From contig CAJVYS010000023.1 in assembly GCA_913009875.1 (NCBI GenBank), positions 1 to 34,241 on the forward strand: a DNA stretch of 34,241 bases, written 5' to 3'. Origin of the DNA: an uncultured Gammaproteobacteria bacterium (GTDB taxonomy: Bacteria > Pseudomonadota > Gammaproteobacteria > SZUA-152). Both the position numbers and the translations under genes were made by a program. How positions within the stretch are numbered: position 1 is the stretch's first letter; every line of letters begins with the position of its first letter. Below, piece by piece: positions 19,660-32,626 of the stretch. The notes beneath the pieces are model-generated. The model was not told the origin of the DNA. It searched no databases and saw nothing but the letters and a program-made list of their open reading frames with translations.

Positions 19660-20037
19660 TTACTCAGGGTTTTTCGGTGCGTCGTCAACCGACACATCGG
19701 AGGGAAGTACGGGTGTGTCTGCACTAGCAGCGGGCGCATCAACAACGGGGGAATCCTGCACGCGATCGAGCAGGCTGTCAGTCTGGCTTGTTGCGTTCTG
19801 TGCCAGGTACGCCAACGAAAGACTGGTGGCGAAAAATATCGTCGCCAAGACACCGGTTGAGCGGGACAGGAAGTTACTGGAGCCTTTTGCGCCGAACACA
19901 GAGCCCGATGCACCACCCGCAGCGCCAGCACCGAAGGCGGCACCAGCATCCGCGCCTTTGCCGTGCTGGATCAGCACCAGCGCGACCATGCCGATTGCGA
20001 CCAGCAAGTGCACCACCAATAAAACCGTTTCAATCAT
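19660..20037 (-). CDS. secG: Preprotein translocase subunit SecG
   Basis: [61 protein letters not shown]. Confidence 0.95.
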   Translation of the reverse strand: MIETVLLVVHLLVAIGMVALVLIQHGKGADAGAAFGAGAAGGASGSVFGAKGSSNFLSRSTGVLATIFFATSLSLAYLAQNATSQTDSLLDRVQDSPVVDAPAASADTPVLPSDVSVDDAPKNPE

Positions 20038-20064
20038 TGGATAAATTCCTGAAAAACTTAACGA

Positions 20065-20814
20065 CTAAACTGCGCGGCAAATCGCGAGAAAGCCTTCTGC
20101 GTCGAGTGATGCGCCACCAATCAAACCACCATCGATATCGGTCATGGCAAACAACTCGGCGGCATTATCCGGCTTTACACTGCCGCCGTAAAGGATCTGT
20201 ACCTTTTCGGCCACGCTCGTGCTCTGCGATGCGACACGCTGACGAATGAAGGCGTGCACATCCTGCGCCTGTTGCGGACTGGCGGTCTTGCCGGTTCCAA
20301 TGGCCCACACCGGTTCGTAGGCAATCACGCAGCCGGCAATGGCCTGAATACCGGCCGCGCCAATGACGGCATTCAGCTGGCGTGCGACAACGGCCTCGGT
20401 CTCTCCGGCTTCGCGCTCTCCCAGCAGCTCACCGATGCACAGGATCGGCGTCAATCCGGCCTGCTGTGCGACAACAAACTTTTCCGCCACCTGCGCATCG
20501 GTTTCGCCATGCAGGCTGCGGCGTTCGGAATGGCCGATGATGACGTACTTGCACTGGTAGTCCAGCAGCATGGCGGCGGAAATCTCGCCCGTGTAGGCAC
20601 CTGCCCCATGCTGACTGAGATCCTGGCCGCCCCAGGAAATACCGCTGTCGTTAAGACGGCGCGCTGCTTGTGGAATATAAATAGCCGGGGGGCAGACGAC
20701 CACTTCAGCGCCCACTCCCTCACGTACACCGGCCTTGATACCGTCAAGCAGGTGGCGATTCTCCTCACGGGAGCCGTTCATCTTCCAATTACCGGCGACG
20801 AGTGTCTGGCGCAT
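20065..20814 (-). CDS. tpiA: Triosephosphate isomerase
   Basis: GNWKMNGS, IIGHSERR, AYEPVWAIGTGKTASPQQAQDVH, ILYGGSVKPDNA. Confidence 0.97.
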   Translation of the reverse strand: MRQTLVAGNWKMNGSREENRHLLDGIKAGVREGVGAEVVVCPPAIYIPQAARRLNDSGISWGGQDLSQHGAGAYTGEISAAMLLDYQCKYVIIGHSERRSLHGETDAQVAEKFVVAQQAGLTPILCIGELLGEREAGETEAVVARQLNAVIGAAGIQAIAGCVIAYEPVWAIGTGKTASPQQAQDVHAFIRQRVASQSTSVAEKVQILYGGSVKPDNAAELFAMTDIDGGLIGGASLDAEGFLAICRAV

Positions 20815-20948
20815 TCACAACCCCTTCAAGACATAGCAAAATTTCGGCGCAAAGCTTACCTGTCTGCGCCCCGGAACACAATTGGAATCCGGCGAATTGG
20901 TCCAATTAGCCCGGATAGTTCATGAAATATCCGGATTAGGCTGAATAT

Positions 20949-22289
20949 TCAGACAGACAGCGCCTCGTCCACCGCCGCTGCCAGCTGCCGGGTCAGCTCG
21001 ACCACCTGTGTGCCATCCTCACCCTCTATCATTACCCGCACCAGCGGCTCGGTGCCCGAAGGGCGTAAAAGCACTCTGCCACGGCTTCCCAGCAGCGCTT
21101 CGGTTGCGCTGACCGCGGTCTGAATAGACGTAGAACCGGCCAGATCCACTTTGCCGCTGACCCGCACATTGATCATGTGCTGGGGGTACTTGGTCATGCC
21201 CGTCTTCAGTTCATGCAATGGCAGGCCGGAGCGAACCATGGCGTACAGCACCTGCAGCGCAGACACGATACCATCGCCTGTCGTGGTGCGATCCAGGCAG
21301 ATAATGTGTCCGGACGATTCGCCACCCAGCGTCCACCTATGCTGCGTGAGTAGCTCTATGACATAGCGATCACCGACACTGGCACGCTGAAAATCGATGC
21401 CATCGCGATTGAGCGCGACTTCAAGCCCCAGGTTGCTCATGACGGTGCCCACAACCCCCCCCTCAAGCCGCCCCTCACTCATTTGCGAGCGGGCAATAAT
21501 GTAGAGGATTTCATCACCATCGAGTACGCCGCCCTGCTGATCCACCATGATCAACCGGTCACCATCGCCATCCAGTGCGATACCCACATCCGCCTGGTGC
21601 TCAAGCACGGCCTGTTGCAGCGCCTCGGGATGTGTCGAACCACATTTTTCGTTGATATTCAGCCCATCGGGATCAACCCCGATACTGATGACCTTGGCCC
21701 CCAACTCGTCAAACACACTTGGAGCGACGTGGTAGGTGGCGCCATGGGCACAATCAACGACAATGGTCATGCCCTTCAGATTGATGCGTGAGGGGATAGT
21801 GCTCTTGCAAAATTCGATATAACGCCCGGCGGCATCGCCGATACGTTCGGCCTTGCCCAGTGACGAAGAATCCACGCACCGCAGTGCCTTGTCCAGCTCG
21901 GCCTCGATGGCCAGCTCGATCTCATCGGAAAGCTTGGTGCCATCGGCTGAGAAAAACTTGATGCCGTTGTCATGGAATGGGTTGTGCGATGCACTGATGA
22001 CAATGCCGGCATCGGCATGCAGGGTCCGGGTCAAATAGGCAATCGCCGGGGTCGGCATGGGGCCGAGCAGCAGGCTATCGATACCCGCAGCCGTCAAGCC
22101 GGCCTCCAGTGCCGACTCAAACATGTAACCGGAAATACGCGTGTCCTTACCGATCACCACCTTGCCGGCATTTTTGCCGGCCAACACACGGCCCACGGCC
22201 CAGCCCAGCTTGAGCATGAATTCCGGGGTGATGGCGCCCTCACCCACCCGGCCACGAATTCCGTCAGTTCCGAAATGCAGTTTTTCCAT
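20949..22289 (-). CDS. glmM: Phosphoglucosamine mutase
   Basis: [41 protein letters not shown]; located between folP and tpiA/secG. Confidence 0.96.
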   Translation of the reverse strand: MEKLHFGTDGIRGRVGEGAITPEFMLKLGWAVGRVLAGKNAGKVVIGKDTRISGYMFESALEAGLTAAGIDSLLLGPMPTPAIAYLTRTLHADAGIVISASHNPFHDNGIKFFSADGTKLSDEIELAIEAELDKALRCVDSSSLGKAERIGDAAGRYIEFCKSTIPSRINLKGMTIVVDCAHGATYHVAPSVFDELGAKVISIGVDPDGLNINEKCGSTHPEALQQAVLEHQADVGIALDGDGDRLIMVDQQGGVLDGDEILYIIARSQMSEGRLEGGVVGTVMSNLGLEVALNRDGIDFQRASVGDRYVIELLTQHRWTLGGESSGHIICLDRTTTGDGIVSALQVLYAMVRSGLPLHELKTGMTKYPQHMINVRVSGKVDLAGSTSIQTAVSATEALLGSRGRVLLRPSGTEPLVRVMIEGEDGTQVVELTRQLAAAVDEALSV

Positions 22290-22322
22290 AACGCCGATGG
22301 TTCCTTTAGTGACTGAATAATT

Positions 22323-23162
22323 TTACGATGCGGTCATCACCGCATGGCACATTTTCACGGCATCAACGGTCGCCGCGACATCGTGCGCCCGAATAATATT
22401 TGCGCCTTCCTGACAAGCCATCGTGGCAAGGGCCAGACTGCCCGGCAGACGCTCGTCCGCGGCACGATCCAGCACCGCGCCAATCGTTGACTTTCGTGAC
22501 ACGCCGATCAACAGAGGCTTGTCCAGTGATAGAAATTCGTGCAAGCGCTGCACGATCAGGAGATTGTGCGCCACACGCTTGCCAAAACCAAAACCGGGGT
22601 CGATCAGCAACTGTGAAGCGGGGATACCGGCGGCTTCACAGGCCTGAATGCGTCCGCGCAAAAACCGTATGATGTCATCCACCACATCCACGTAATGCGG
22701 ATCTTCCTGCATGGAACGTGGATCATCACCCGCCATGTGCATCAGACACACAGGCACACCGGCATCACTCGCCGCCTGCAGCGCCCCCGGCCCACGCAAG
22801 GCACGCACATCGTTGATCAGCCCCGCGCCCAGCGCCACCGCCTCGCTCATTACCCGTGCCTTGCTGGTATCCACCGAGACGATCACCGGAAGCTCGCGCG
22901 CAATGGCCTCTACAACTGGCGCCACACGATCCAGCTCCTCCTGCTCGGAGACGGCGGTGGCGCCGGGGCGGGTCGATTCCCCACCGACATCGATAATGGC
23001 CGCAGCTTCCGCAACCATTTTCCGTGCTTGTATCAATGCGGCATCCACTGAAATAAACAAACCCCCGTCCGAAAAGGAATCGGGGGTCACGTTGAGGATG
23101 CCCATGACCTGCGGACAGGTCAGATCCAGCTGTCTGTCAGCACACTGCAATACTTGTGACAT
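22323..23162 (-). CDS. folP: Dihydropteroate synthase
   Basis: VMGILNVTPDSFSDGG, DVGGESTRPGA, DPGFGFGKRVAHN. Confidence 0.96.
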   Translation of the reverse strand: MSQVLQCADRQLDLTCPQVMGILNVTPDSFSDGGLFISVDAALIQARKMVAEAAAIIDVGGESTRPGATAVSEQEELDRVAPVVEAIARELPVIVSVDTSKARVMSEAVALGAGLINDVRALRGPGALQAASDAGVPVCLMHMAGDDPRSMQEDPHYVDVVDDIIRFLRGRIQACEAAGIPASQLLIDPGFGFGKRVAHNLLIVQRLHEFLSLDKPLLIGVSRKSTIGAVLDRAADERLPGSLALATMACQEGANIIRAHDVAATVDAVKMCHAVMTAS

Positions 23163-23190
23163 GGGAATTCACTGGCTGTTGGGAAAACGA

Positions 23191-23220
23191 TGCAGCGGGG
23201 GAAAAGGTTCCCCCGCTGCA
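23191..23220. terminator. Perfect 13-bp hairpin between ftsH and folP (candidate attenuator/terminator)
   Basis: TGCAGCGGGGGAA-aagg-TTCCCCCGCTGCA; followed on the minus strand by TCGTTTTCCC (short T tract). Confidence 0.6.
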
Positions 23221-23236
23221 CGGTCAGATCTGTGAA

Positions 23237-25168
<1,932 letters not shown>

Positions 25169-25209
25169 ACTGGCTTGCCTCTATTAAATAATTTCAATTG
25201 TTTAGGTAC

Positions 25210-25215
25210 ATTATA
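25210..25215 (-). promoter_or_regulatory. Candidate -10 element (TATAAT) upstream of ftsH
   Basis: Perfect TATAAT on the minus strand in an AT-rich 72-bp spacer; no good -35 recognised. Confidence 0.3.
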
Positions 25216-25240
25216 CGGGACATAAATACAAGTACACCAC

Positions 25241-25873
25241 TCAGGTACCGGCCTCTTTTTTCATTTCCATCGCCAGCAGATACACCTCGCGGGACTTCGG
25301 CCGAGACGCCTTGGGCTTGCGGATCACGACCTTCTTGAATGATCCCCGAACATACTTCAGGTACTCGTCAAAACCCTCACCTTGAAACACTTTGACCAGC
25401 AAATCACCGCCGGGTTTCAGTACCCCCCGGGCGAAATCCAGCGCCAGCTCTGCCAGATACATGGCGCGTGGCTGATCAACGGCCTTAAGACCACTGATAT
25501 TGGGCGCCATATCCGACATTACAAGGTCTACATTGCGTCCGTTTATCGCCACCAGCAGTTGTTCGTGCACATTCTGTTCCGTGAAATCGCCCTGAATGAA
25601 AACGACTCCCTCGATGGGCTCGATGGGCAGGATGTCTACTGCGATCACTGCCCCCTTTTTACCGACCAGCGGCACGGCAGCCTGTGCCCATCCTCCGGGC
25701 GCGGCCCCCAGGTCAACGATGACCTGACCGGGCTTGATAATGCGCTTTTTTTCCTGAATTTCCAATAGCTTGAACACGGCACGTGATCGATAGCCGGCCT
25801 TTTTCGCCTGTTTTACATAGGGATCGTCGAAGTGGCGCTTCAGCCAGTTTTGACTACTTTTGCTGCGTTTCAT
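25241..25873 (-). CDS. rlmE: 23S rRNA (uridine-2'-O)-methyltransferase RlmE (RrmJ/FtsJ)
   Basis: [42 protein letters not shown]. Start [15 protein letters not shown] at 25873. Confidence 0.95.
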   Translation of the reverse strand: MKRSKSSQNWLKRHFDDPYVKQAKKAGYRSRAVFKLLEIQEKKRIIKPGQVIVDLGAAPGGWAQAAVPLVGKKGAVIAVDILPIEPIEGVVFIQGDFTEQNVHEQLLVAINGRNVDLVMSDMAPNISGLKAVDQPRAMYLAELALDFARGVLKPGGDLLVKVFQGEGFDEYLKYVRGSFKKVVIRKPKASRPKSREVYLLAMEMKKEAGT

Positions 25874-26144
25874 GGGGGTTGTCCAGCTGCTTGTTGCCAA
25901 GCTGCTTGAGGGTACGGCGGGTGCGAAACACCAGCCACAGGGCGCCCACCCCGCCAAAAAAGGCGAGAATCAGCAGCTGGTTTGCAAAATCGGCTGTGAT
26001 AGAATCCACCGCCAGCCACAGCAGCAGCCCGACGAAGAGGATAATCCCCAACTCCAGCTTGACGCTGTTGAGGGGGCTGGCGGCGACACCAAAACCCTTC
26101 CCCGCCGACTGGCGATCATTTTCCTGTGGAACCTGTTGATTCAT
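25854..26144 (-). CDS. Small membrane protein of unknown function
   Basis: ORF 25854..26174 with two predicted hydrophobic helices ([34 protein letters not shown]). Overlaps the rlmE start by 20 nt; likely start MNQQVPQE at 26144. Confidence 0.65.
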   Translation of the reverse strand: MNQQVPQENDRQSAGKGFGVAASPLNSVKLELGIILFVGLLLWLAVDSITADFANQLLILAFFGGVGALWLVFRTRRTLKQLGNKQLDNPHETQQK

Positions 26145-26441
26145 ATGTCTCTGACTTCCAAACAAAAACGTCACTTACGCGCCCTTGCACACACACTCAA
26201 GCCCGTGGTCATGATTGGTAATGCCGGCATTACCGACGGCGTGATCAGTGAAATCGACGACCGCTTGGCTCACCATGAACTGATCAAGATCCGCCTCGGC
26301 GGTATGGAGCGTGACGACCGCGCGGCGGCCATTGACAATATCTGCCAGAAAACCGCCAGCAAGCTGGTCGGCAGCATCGGCCACATCGGCATCTTTTACC
26401 GCACCAGCAAACAAAAGCTCATTAACCTGCCAAAGGCCTGA
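26145..26441 (+). CDS. yhbY: CRM-domain ribosome assembly RNA-binding protein YhbY
   Basis: MSLTSKQKRHLRALAHTLKPVVMIGNAGITDGVISEIDDRLAHHELIKIRLGG; divergent from rlmE as in other gammaproteobacteria. Confidence 0.93.
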   Translation: MSLTSKQKRHLRALAHTLKPVVMIGNAGITDGVISEIDDRLAHHELIKIRLGGMERDDRAAAIDNICQKTASKLVGSIGHIGIFYRTSKQKLINLPKA

Positions 26442-26447
26442 ACTCAG

Positions 26448-26900
26448 TCAGCGCGAGGCACGCATTCCCACGCCAACCAGCAACAAGCCAAGGATGCTGT
26501 TGACCAGAAACAGGGTCGATGAAATACCGTGTAGCCGTCCGAACGCAATGGCCTGCACACTCCCGGAGGCAATCCCCTGTGCCTTCAGTGCCTGCATCTG
26601 CGGCTGCAGGACAAACAGTCCAATGGCCACGATGGACAACATCGCCGCCAGTACCCACAGACGCCATGTCGTAAAACTCTGACTACGCTCATGCAGCAGC
26701 ACACCAGCGATCAGCAGCCCGCCACAGGCCAGGCCAACCCAGCTCATTAAACTGAACACGCTTCCCGCAAGATCTCCAGCGAGCATGCGGTTGTCCAGCG
26801 AGGCGAACAGCGCCGGCACAACCAGATAGCCGGTGATCCACAGGCCACCCACCCACAGGGTCAGCAGAATATTCTCACCCGCACTTAAAAAGCGACCCAT
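26448..26900 (-). CDS. DUF4149-type membrane protein
   Basis: Four hydrophobic segments; LLTLWVGGLWITGYLVVPALF and FGRLHGISSTLFLVNSILGLLLV. Likely start MGRFLSAGE at 26900; located after greA. Confidence 0.7.
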   Translation of the reverse strand: MGRFLSAGENILLTLWVGGLWITGYLVVPALFASLDNRMLAGDLAGSVFSLMSWVGLACGGLLIAGVLLHERSQSFTTWRLWVLAAMLSIVAIGLFVLQPQMQALKAQGIASGSVQAIAFGRLHGISSTLFLVNSILGLLLVGVGMRASR

Positions 26901-26901
26901 C

Positions 26902-27381
26902 TCAGACGTAACGCACGGCGAGGATTTCGTATTCCTTGATGCCGCCCGGGGCCTGCACCTCAGCGATATCACCCTCTTCCTTGCCGATCAGCGCGCGCGC
27001 GAGGGGCGAGGTGATGGAAACCATACCTTTTGAAATATCGGCTTCATCCTCGCCGACGATCTGATAAGTCACTTCCTTGCCGGTCTCTTCGTCGATCAGA
27101 TCCACGGTGGCGCCGAACACGACTTTGCCACCCGGCTTCAGGGTGGTCACATCAATGACTTGAGCATTACCCAGCTTGCCGTTGATCTCGCCAATACGGC
27201 CTTCGATAAAACTCTGTTGCTCACGGGCAGCGTGGTATTCGGCATTTTCTTTCAGGTCGCCATGCTCACGCGCCTCGGCGATGGCTTGAATGACCTTGGG
27301 CCGCTCGACGCTCTTCAGATGCTGCAGTTCCTTGCGCAACATCTCCGCGCCCCGTGCCGTAATCGGTACTTTACCCGTCAT
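26902..27381 (-). CDS. greA: Transcription elongation factor GreA
   Basis: [56 protein letters not shown]. Confidence 0.97.
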   Translation of the reverse strand: MTGKVPITARGAEMLRKELQHLKSVERPKVIQAIAEAREHGDLKENAEYHAAREQQSFIEGRIGEINGKLGNAQVIDVTTLKPGGKVVFGATVDLIDEETGKEVTYQIVGEDEADISKGMVSITSPLARALIGKEEGDIAEVQAPGGIKEYEILAVRYV

Positions 27382-30300
27382 TTCGAAATCTCCTCATGAA
27401 GATCCTGTAATCTATTGATATCACTAAAATCGCCCTGCTGCATCGCCCTGCACATCGCATCGGCGCCGGCGAGCGTAGTGGAGTAGTTCACCTTGTGCTG
27501 CAGGGCGTTGCTGCGAATCGCGCCAGAATCGGCCACGGCCTTCTTGCCCTCGGTGGTATTGATGATCAGGTCGATCTCGTCGTTCTTGATCATGTCGACG
27601 ATATTGGGCCGGCCGCCCATCACCTTGTTCACCTTCTCACAGGCAATGCCAGCCTCCTGCAGCAGCTTCGCCGTGCCCTCGGTGGCGACGATATCAAAAC
27701 CCAGCGCCACGACCTTCCGCACCACAGGAAGCAGACCTTTCTTGTCGGCATCACGCACACTGACAAACGCGCGGCCACCCTTGGGAAAGACAACGCCCGC
27801 GCCCAGCTGGGCCTTGGCGTAGGCCTCGGCAAAGCTACGCCCCACACCCATCACTTCGCCCGTGGACTTCATCTCCGGACCAAGAATGGGATCGATGCCC
27901 GGGAACTTGTTGAAGGGAAACACCGCCTCCTTCACCGAATAATAGTCGGGAATCACCTCAGCGCCGATACCTTGCTCCTTCAGGCTCTTACCACCCATGC
28001 AACGAGCCGCTACTTTGGCCAGCGGCACACCGGTCGCCTTGGAGACATAGGGCACGGTGCGCGAACCGCGCGGGTTGACCTCGATGATGTAGATTTCGTC
28101 GTCCTTGATAGCGAATTGGGCATTCATCAGACCCACCACTTTCAACTCAAGGGCCAGCATGCGCGTCTGTTCACGTAAACGCGCCTGCACATCCTGCGAC
28201 AAACTGTACGGCGGCAGCGAACAGGCGGAGTCACCCGAATGCACGCCCGCCTGCTCGATGTGCTCCATGATGGCGCCCACCAGCACGTCGGTGCCGTCAC
28301 AGATGGCATCCACGTCCACCTCGATGGCATCGTCGAGGAAGCGGTCGAGCAGCACCGGTGAGTCGTTGGATACCTTCACCGCCTCGCGCATGTAGCGCTG
28401 CAGCTCGGATTCCTTGTAAACGATCTCCATGGCACGGCCACCCAGCACATAGGACGGACGCACCACCAGTGGGTAGCCGATGTCCGCCGCCAGGTCGATG
28501 GCCTCCTCGGCGGAGCGAGCGGTGTGATTCGGCGGCTGCTTGAGGCCCAGCTTCTGTACCAACTGCTGGAAGCGCTCGCGGTCTTCGGCCAGATCGATGG
28601 AATCGGGCGAGGTGCCGATGATGGGTGCACCCGCGGCCTCCAGCGCCCGCGCCAGCTTGAGCGGAGTCTGCCCACCGTACTGCACGATAACGCCCTTGGG
28701 CTTCTCCAGATCCACCAGTTCCAGCACGTCTTCCAAGGTCAGCGGCTCGAAATAGAGGCGGTCCGAGGTGTCGTAATCCGTGGACACGGTCTCTGGATTG
28801 CAGTTGACCATGATGGTCTCGTAGCCGTCATCGCGCAGGGCGAAGGCGGCGTGCACGCAACAATAGTCGAACTCGATGCCCTGACCGATGCGGTTGGGCC
28901 CGCCGCCGAGGACCATGATCTTGTCGCGGTTCGAGGGATTGGCCTCGCACTCCTCCTCATAGGTGGAGTACATGTAGGCGGTATCGGTGGCGAACTCGGC
29001 GGCGCAGGTGTCGACGCGCTTGTACACCGGACGCACGCCGAGCTGGTGGCGGTGGTTGCGGAATTCGTCCTCCGTGATGCCCAGCAGTTTGGCCAGACGG
29101 CTGTCGGCGAAGCCCTTGCGCTTGAGTTGGCGCACGCGCTGCTCGGTCATGGCCGCCATGCCCTGCTCGCGCACCTCGCCTTCGAGACGGATCAGCTCCT
29201 CGATCTGCACCAGGAACCAGGGATCGATGAAGGTAAGATCAAAAACCTCTTCCCGGCTGAGTCCGGCACGGAAGGCATCGCCCACGTACCACAGGCGATC
29301 CGGCCCTGCCACCTTCAACTCCTGCTTGAGGGTGTCCATGGCATCCTCGGCGTCAAAGTCGAGGATCTCGGTGAAACCGTCGACGCCCGTTTCCAGGCCA
29401 CGCATGGCCTTCTGCAGCGACTCCTGCTGGGTGCGACCCATGGCCATTACCTCGCCCACGGACTTCATCTGCGTGGTCAGGCGTGAATCGGCCTGGGGGA
29501 ATTTCTCGAAGGTGAAACGTGGAATCTTGGTGACCACGTAGTCGATGGTCGGCTCGAAGGAGGCCGGGGTGGCGCCGCCGGTGATCTCGTTCTGCAGCTC
29601 GTCCAGGGTATAACCGACGGCCAGCTTGGCCGCCACTTTGGCAATGGGAAAGCCGGTGGCCTTGGAGGCCAGCGCCGAGGAACGCGACACGCGCGGGTTC
29701 ATCTCGATGATGATCATGCGGCCGTTCTCGGGATTAATCGAAAACTGCACGTTGGAGCCGCCGGTATCCACGCCGATCTCGCGCAGCACCGCCAGCGAAG
29801 CGTCGCGCATGATCTGGTATTCCTTGTCGGTCAGGGTCTGCGCCGGCGCCACGGTGATGGAGTCGCCGGTGTGGATGCCCATGGGGTCGAGATTCTCGAT
29901 GGAACAGATGATGATGCAGTTGTCCTTGTGGTCGCGCACCACCTCCATCTCGTACTCTTTCCAGCCGAGGATGGACTCCTCGATGAGCAGCTCCTTGGTG
30001 GGCGACAGATCCAGCCCGCGCTCACAGATTTCGACGAACTCTTCCTTGTTATAGGCGATGCCGCCACCGCTGCCGCCCATGGTGAAGGATGGCCGGATAA
30101 CGGTCGGATAGCCCACCGTGGCCTGCACCTGGAAGGCCTCTTCCAGGCTGTGCGCCACTGCCGACTTGGGCATGTCGAGGCCGATTTTCAGCATCGCCTG
30201 ACGGAAGCGTTCGCGATCCTCGGCCTTGTCGATGGCGTCGCGGGTAGCGCCGATCATCTCTACGTCGAATTTTTCCAGCACGCCTTCGCGGGCCAGATCC

Positions 30301-30599
30301 AGGGCGCAGTTCAACGCCGTCTGCCCGCCCATGGTGGGCAGGATGGCATCGGGGCGCTCGCGTTCGATGATCTTCGCCAGCGTCTGCCAGGTGATGGGCT
30401 CGATGTAAGTCGCGTCGGCCATCTCCGGGTCGGTCATGATGGTGGCCGGGTTGGAGTTCACCAGGATGACGCGATAGCCCTCCTCGCGCAGAGCCTTACA
30501 GGCCTGGGCGCCGGAGTAGTCGAATTCACAGGCCTGACCGATGACGATGGGGCCGGCGCCGATGATCAGGATGCTTTTTAGGTCGGTTCTTTTTGGCAT
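27378..30599 (-). CDS. carB: Carbamoyl-phosphate synthase large subunit
   Basis: [37 protein letters not shown]; duplicated ATP-grasp halves. The longer ORF start at 30623 is less likely. Confidence 0.97.
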   Translation of the reverse strand: MPKRTDLKSILIIGAGPIVIGQACEFDYSGAQACKALREEGYRVILVNSNPATIMTDPEMADATYIEPITWQTLAKIIERERPDAILPTMGGQTALNCALDLAREGVLEKFDVEMIGATRDAIDKAEDRERFRQAMLKIGLDMPKSAVAHSLEEAFQVQATVGYPTVIRPSFTMGGSGGGIAYNKEEFVEICERGLDLSPTKELLIEESILGWKEYEMEVVRDHKDNCIIICSIENLDPMGIHTGDSITVAPAQTLTDKEYQIMRDASLAVLREIGVDTGGSNVQFSINPENGRMIIIEMNPRVSRSSALASKATGFPIAKVAAKLAVGYTLDELQNEITGGATPASFEPTIDYVVTKIPRFTFEKFPQADSRLTTQMKSVGEVMAMGRTQQESLQKAMRGLETGVDGFTEILDFDAEDAMDTLKQELKVAGPDRLWYVGDAFRAGLSREEVFDLTFIDPWFLVQIEELIRLEGEVREQGMAAMTEQRVRQLKRKGFADSRLAKLLGITEDEFRNHRHQLGVRPVYKRVDTCAAEFATDTAYMYSTYEEECEANPSNRDKIMVLGGGPNRIGQGIEFDYCCVHAAFALRDDGYETIMVNCNPETVSTDYDTSDRLYFEPLTLEDVLELVDLEKPKGVIVQYGGQTPLKLARALEAAGAPIIGTSPDSIDLAEDRERFQQLVQKLGLKQPPNHTARSAEEAIDLAADIGYPLVVRPSYVLGGRAMEIVYKESELQRYMREAVKVSNDSPVLLDRFLDDAIEVDVDAICDGTDVLVGAIMEHIEQAGVHSGDSACSLPPYSLSQDVQARLREQTRMLALELKVVGLMNAQFAIKDDEIYIIEVNPRGSRTVPYVSKATGVPLAKVAARCMGGKSLKEQGIGAEVIPDYYSVKEAVFPFNKFPGIDPILGPEMKSTGEVMGVGRSFAEAYAKAQLGAGVVFPKGGRAFVSVRDADKKGLLPVVRKVVALGFDIVATEGTAKLLQEAGIACEKVNKVMGGRPNIVDMIKNDEIDLIINTTEGKKAVADSGAIRSNALQHKVNYSTTLAGADAMCRAMQQGDFSDINRLQDLHEEISK

Positions 30600-30618
30600 A
30601 TGCTCGGTTCTGGTTTTT

Positions 30619-30684
30619 GCCACAGAGGCGCAGAGAACACAGAGTTGATCACTTTTAGCTCTGTGTTCTCTGCGCCTCTGTGGC
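30619..30684. repeat. Perfect 26-bp inverted repeat between carA and carB
   Basis: GCCACAGAGGCGCAGAGAACACAGAG (30619-30644) and its exact reverse complement (30659-30684), 14-nt loop. The right arm touches the carA stop codon (30684-30686). Confidence 0.97.
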
Positions 30685-31844
30685 TAATTTTTGCTTTCAT
30701 CCATCAACTCAATAAAGTGATCGAACAACGGCGCCACGTCGTGTGGGCCGGGGCTGGCCTCGGGGTGCCCCTGAAAGCTGAAGGCCGGCTTGTCGGTGCG
30801 ATGTACGCCCTGCAGGGAACCGTCGAACAGGGACTTGTGCGTGGCACGCAGGTTGTCCGGCAGGCTGGCCTCGTCCACGGCAAAACCGTGGTTCTGACTG
30901 GTGATCATCACTTGGCCCCCGTCGATGGCCTGCACCGGATGGTTGGCGCCGTGATGGCCGAACTTCATCTTCAGCGTCTTCGCGCCACTGGCCAGCGACA
31001 GCAGCTGGTGACCGAGGCAGATACCGAATACCGGCAGGCCGGTATCGACGATTTCGGCAATGGCCGCCAAGGCATAATCGCAGGGCTCGGGGTCGCCGGG
31101 GCCATTGGACAGGAACACGCCGTCGGGGTTCATCGCCAGCACCTCGCCGGCCGGGGTCTGCGCCGGCACCACCGTCAGGCGACAGCCGCGATCCACCAGC
31201 ATGCGCAGGATGTTGTGCTTGACGCCGTAGTCGTAAGCCACCACATGACGCGGCAGCTTTTCCTCGATGGGATGCGGTGCGCCGGGCAAGCCGCCTTCCA
31301 GCGTCCAGGTGCCTTGCGCCCATTCGTAGGGTGTCTTGGTGCTGACTTCCCTGGCCAGATCCATGCCTTTGAGGCCGGGGAAGGCCTTGGCAGCCGCGAT
31401 GGCGGCCTCGGCATCAATATTGTCGCCGGCGACGATGCAACCGCCCTGCGCACCTTTTTTGCGCAACACGCGGGTCAGGCGGCGGGTGTCGATGTCGGCG
31501 ATGGCGATCACCTCGTTCTGTGCCAGATATTCCTCCAGCGTGAACTCGCAGCGCCAGCTGCTGGGCAGCAGCGGCACGTCGCGCACCACCAGGCCGCTGG
31601 CCCAGACGAAGCCGGACTCGGCGTCTTCATGATTGGTGCCGACATTGCCGATGTGAGGATAGGTCAGGGTAACGATCTGTTTGCTGTAGGAGGGATCCGT
31701 GAGGATTTCCTGATAGCCGGTCATGGCCGTATTGAAAACGACCTCGCCCGTGGTCTGGCCATCCACGCCAATGGATTCTCCCCAAAAGAGTGTCCCGTCT
31801 TCCAGAGCCAATAACGCCGGTTTTCTCAAGCTGACCTCCGCCAT
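30684..31844 (-). CDS. carA: Carbamoyl-phosphate synthase small subunit
   Basis: [34 protein letters not shown] glutamine amidotransferase motif. Confidence 0.97.
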   Translation of the reverse strand: MAEVSLRKPALLALEDGTLFWGESIGVDGQTTGEVVFNTAMTGYQEILTDPSYSKQIVTLTYPHIGNVGTNHEDAESGFVWASGLVVRDVPLLPSSWRCEFTLEEYLAQNEVIAIADIDTRRLTRVLRKKGAQGGCIVAGDNIDAEAAIAAAKAFPGLKGMDLAREVSTKTPYEWAQGTWTLEGGLPGAPHPIEEKLPRHVVAYDYGVKHNILRMLVDRGCRLTVVPAQTPAGEVLAMNPDGVFLSNGPGDPEPCDYALAAIAEIVDTGLPVFGICLGHQLLSLASGAKTLKMKFGHHGANHPVQAIDGGQVMITSQNHGFAVDEASLPDNLRATHKSLFDGSLQGVHRTDKPAFSFQGHPEASPGPHDVAPLFDHFIELMDESKN

Positions 31845-31866
31845 GATACGCCACTTTAGATGTGCA

Positions 31867-31900
31867 AAGCGGGAGGGACGATGGCTCGTCCTTCCCGCTT
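31867..31900 (-). promoter_or_regulatory. Hairpin in the carA leader
   Basis: aagcgggagggacga-tggc-tcgtccttcccgctt, 15-bp arms with one mismatch, 23 nt upstream of the carA start. Confidence 0.6.
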
Positions 31901-32120
31901 ATGTTCAATGCTGGCTTGAACCGACGTAGTTTACTCGATTGGCCGCTCGGGCGTCTATATCGGGCATGGCATCTATCAAGATTTTTGCACCACGTAGCGC
32001 CTGAATCTCTACGCATACCCCATGTCATGCTCATACTTAAGACAAACGATAACAAAGCCTCATGCAGCGAGTCTCTGGGCGGTCAGCCCACAAGGCGCGG
32101 TAGCGCCCCGGCAGGGTGGT

Positions 32121-32461
32121 TCCCTGTCAAACCACCGCAATGCCGCGGATGGCCGCCCAGTGCTTGCCGCGCTGCTTGAACAAAATCGTGTGCTCATGCG
32201 CCCCATGGTGCTGGACGAACTGGCCTGCGGTAAGCTGCAAAACCACCAGCCACTTTTGCAACGCTGGCAACACCTACAGTCATCACCCGCAGTGGCCCAC
32301 GAAGAAGCCCTGTATTTTATCGAGCAGCATCGATTGATGGGCAAAGGCGTTGGGTATATCGATGCTCATTGCTGGCGTCCGTGGCATTAGGTGCGGGCAC
32401 AACACTGTGGACCCGGGATAAACGCCTGGCGCGTATTGCAAGCGAGTTGCAATATGGATAG
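32121..32461 (+). pseudogene. Decayed VapC-type PIN-domain toxin gene
   Basis: Frame 1: SLSNHRNAADGRPVLAALLEQNRVLMRPMVLDELACGKLQNHQPLLQRWQHLQSSPAVAHEEALYFIEQHRLMGKGVGYIDAH. After an apparent 1-nt deletion near 32370 the next frame continues LASVALGAGTTLWTRDKRLARIASELQYG*. N-terminal start and first catalytic Asp not found. Confidence 0.85.
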
Positions 32462-32626
32462 AAGCAGCCGCTCGAAATATTTATTGTCACTGCTGTCCTG
32501 ATAGCATTATCTTGTTGCGCTTGACGGGCTAATTGCCAGTACAAATAGCAAGATCAATGGCATTGGAGACATGAACTTGCACCCATCAGTCATCGAAGCC
32601 ATTCCTTTTCCCTTGGCAAGAGGGAG

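Noticed and set aside
19539-19727. Plus-strand ORF MVPMAGVEPARLSPLPPQDSVSTNSTTSA...
   Set aside because: Antisense translation of tRNA-Leu(GAG); a familiar spurious ORF.
28524-30581. Plus-strand ORFs opposite carB (28524..29486, 29871..30581)
   Set aside because: Antisense shadows of a high-GC conserved gene.
30600-31814. 404-aa plus-strand ORF opposite carA
   Set aside because: Antisense to carA; its N-terminus is just translation of the 26-bp palindrome.
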